From: Dasytiphilus stammeri_K | GTDB taxonomy: Bacteria; Pseudomonadota; Gammaproteobacteria; Enterobacterales; Enterobacteriaceae | Direction of reading: 5' to 3' | Assembly (NCBI GenBank): GCA_041944835.1 | Contig: CP145879.1 | Span: 372,001 to 436,000 of the forward strand | Length of the DNA: 64,000 nucleotides | Shown: piece by piece, positions 62,935 through 64,000 of the stretch | Layout: every line of letters begins with the position of its first letter | Numbering within the stretch: position 1 is the stretch's first letter | Program-made: the position numbers and the translations under genes | The notes under the pieces: generated by a model | Told to the model about the DNA's origin: nothing | Database searches by the model: none | What the model saw: the letters and a program-made list of their open reading frames with translations, nothing else

Positions 62935-64000
62935 TTGAATGATATGGGTAAAAATCTAGTTCTTTGGATGATTATAGCAATTGTTATGCTGTCATTTTTT
63001 CATAACTATAGTTATAATAAAAATAAGACAAATAAAGTAGATTATTCTACTTTCATATCTGAAGTTGATCAAGGTAAAATTAAAGAAGCTCGTATTAATG
63101 GAAGAGAAATTTATGTAATTAAAACCGATGACCAAAAATATTTAACTTGGATTCCAATCAATGATCCTAAGCTATTGGATAATTTATTAACAAAAAATGT
63201 AAAAGTCGTGGGTGAACCTCCCGAAGAACCGAGTTTACTTACATCAATTTTTATATCATGGTTTCCTATGTTTCTATTGATTGCCATTTGGATATTTTTT
63301 ATGCGCCAAATGCAAGGAGGTAGCGGCAGAGGAGCTATGTCTTTTGGTAAAAGTAAAGCCCGTATGTTAACTGAAGATGAAATTAAAACTACTTTTGCAG
63401 ATGTTGCAGGGTGTGATGAAGCAAAAGAAGAGGTAGAAGAATTAGTAGAATATTTGCGTCATCCAAGTAAATTTCAAAAATTAGGCGGAAAAATACCAAA
63501 AGGTATATTAATGGTAGGTCCTCCAGGAACGGGTAAAACTTTATTAGCTAAAGCTATTGCAGGAGAAGCTAAAGTTCCATTTTTTACGATTTCTGGTTCA
63601 GATTTTGTAGAAATGTTTGTAGGTGTGGGAGCATCACGTGTACGTGATATGTTTGAACAAGCTAAGAAAATTGCTCCTTGTATTATTTTTATTGATGAAA
63701 TCGATGCGGTAGGACGTCAAAGAGGTGCCGGATTAGGTGGAGGTCATGATGAACGTGAACAAACCTTAAATCAGATGTTGGTAGAAATGGATGGTTTTGA
63801 AGATAACGAAAGTATTATTGTGATTGCTGCAACTAATCGTCCGGATGTTCTGGATCCAGCATTATTAAGACCAGGTAGATTTGATAGGCAAATAATAGTT
63901 GGATTACCTGATATAAGAGGACGAGAAAAAATTCTAAAAGTTCATATGCGTCGGGTCCCATTATCAACAGATGTAGATGCTTTAGTTATTGCACGGGGTA
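62935..64000 (+). CDS. ftsH: ATP-dependent zinc metalloprotease FtsH (3' end outside window)
   Basis: Inner-membrane AAA+ protease for membrane-protein quality control and LpxC turnover. The window holds the first 355 or so codons. I translated an N-terminal helix (LVLWMIIAIVMLSFF), a periplasmic domain with KVDYSTF, a second helix (FLLIAIWIFFMRQMQ), then the AAA+ domain: Walker A VGPPGTGKTLLAKA, pore loop FVEMFVGVGASRVRD, Walker B CIIFIDEIDAVGRQR, and the second region of homology up to RPGRFDRQIIVGLPD. TTG at 62935 has AGAGG eight bases upstream; the ATG at 62944 is 17 bases away, so TTG is the better start. The zinc site is beyond the edge. Confidence 0.97.
   Translation, partial: MNDMGKNLVLWMIIAIVMLSFFHNYSYNKNKTNKVDYSTFISEVDQGKIKEARINGREIYVIKTDDQKYLTWIPINDPKLLDNLLTKNVKVVGEPPEEPSLLTSIFISWFPMFLLIAIWIFFMRQMQGGSGRGAMSFGKSKARMLTEDEIKTTFADVAGCDEAKEEVEELVEYLRHPSKFQKLGGKIPKGILMVGPPGTGKTLLAKAIAGEAKVPFFTISGSDFVEMFVGVGASRVRDMFEQAKKIAPCIIFIDEIDAVGRQRGAGLGGGHDEREQTLNQMLVEMDGFEDNESIIVIAATNRPDVLDPALLRPGRFDRQIIVGLPDIRGREKILKVHMRRVPLSTDVDALVIARG

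Noticed and set aside
1..64000. CRISPR arrays, insertion sequences, phage genes, toxin-antitoxin or defence systems
   Set aside because: No spaced repeats, transposase or integrase motifs, or unknown accessory genes were seen; every long reading frame was assigned to a known core family.
1..64000. Horizontally acquired segment
   Set aside because: Base composition and codon use look uniform by eye and all genes are enterobacterial-type; I found no foreign island.

Overview
The window reads as chromosome of a gamma-proteobacterium of the Enterobacterales with a strongly reduced, AT-rich genome, i.e. an obligate insect endosymbiont. G+C is roughly 30% by eye (not computed). Nearly every gene is a close, full-length copy of an Escherichia coli gene. 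E. coli-type gene blocks survive with the intervening genes removed. There are no insertion sequences, phage genes, CRISPR arrays or toxin-antitoxin systems. Many genes carry homopolymer A tracts of 10-12. Keeping nuo, recA, mutS, rpoS, csrA and gshA together suggests a moderately reduced symbiont. A Baumannia-like leafhopper symbiont is my best guess, but I cannot confirm a genus.

Layout. 1-4644: the end of the nuo operon (nuoL partial, nuoM, nuoN). 4669-12156, minus strand: nrdB/nrdA, gpmA, clsB, yohD, folD. 12236-17129, plus strand: tRNA-Arg(UCU), lgt (frame broken at a T11 run), thyA, recC. 17130-26480, minus strand: the rpsP-rimM-trmD-rplS operon with ffh, gshA, tRNA-Arg(ACG), tRNA-Ser(GCU), csrA, alaS, recA. 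26613-29183: mutS. 29221-34714, minus strand: rpoS, ispF, ispD, eno, pyrG. 34849-44592: pyrB, the divergent pair prmC/prfA, then ispE, prs, pth, ychF, yeaQ (minus), mnmA, purB. 44575-51655, minus strand: hinT, tatD, holB, tmk, acpP, fabG, fabD, fabH, rpmF, rluC. 51846-53612: rne. 53655-61556, minus strand: murJ, cysS, adk, htpG, ybaB, dnaX. 61722-64000, plus strand: greA, rlmE, ftsH (cut by the window end).

Together the genes cover respiration (complex I), DNA precursors (nrdAB, thyA, tmk, adk, pyrBG, purB, prs, folD), replication and repair (dnaX, holB, recA, recC, mutS), translation and tRNA modification, fatty acid synthesis, the MEP isoprenoid route (ispDEF), lower glycolysis (gpmA, eno), membrane lipid and lipoprotein work (clsB, yohD, lgt, murJ) and protein quality control (htpG, ftsH). 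Nothing here is a dedicated host-nutrition pathway; this is housekeeping sequence.

The most interesting signals are small. lgt needs transcriptional slippage or a -1 ribosomal frameshift at an 11-T run to give a full protein. dnaX has its own 11-T run, inside a perfect inverted repeat, placed so that a slip in either direction gives a gamma-sized product (411 or 428 residues). Several enzymes have lost near-invariant motif residues (ClsB first HKD Lys, enolase GDEGG Asp). RecC has an internal deletion and changed Chi-contact positions. RecA lacks its acidic tail and has no visible LexA box. RNase E has lost its degradosome scaffold. None of the three tRNA genes encodes CCA.
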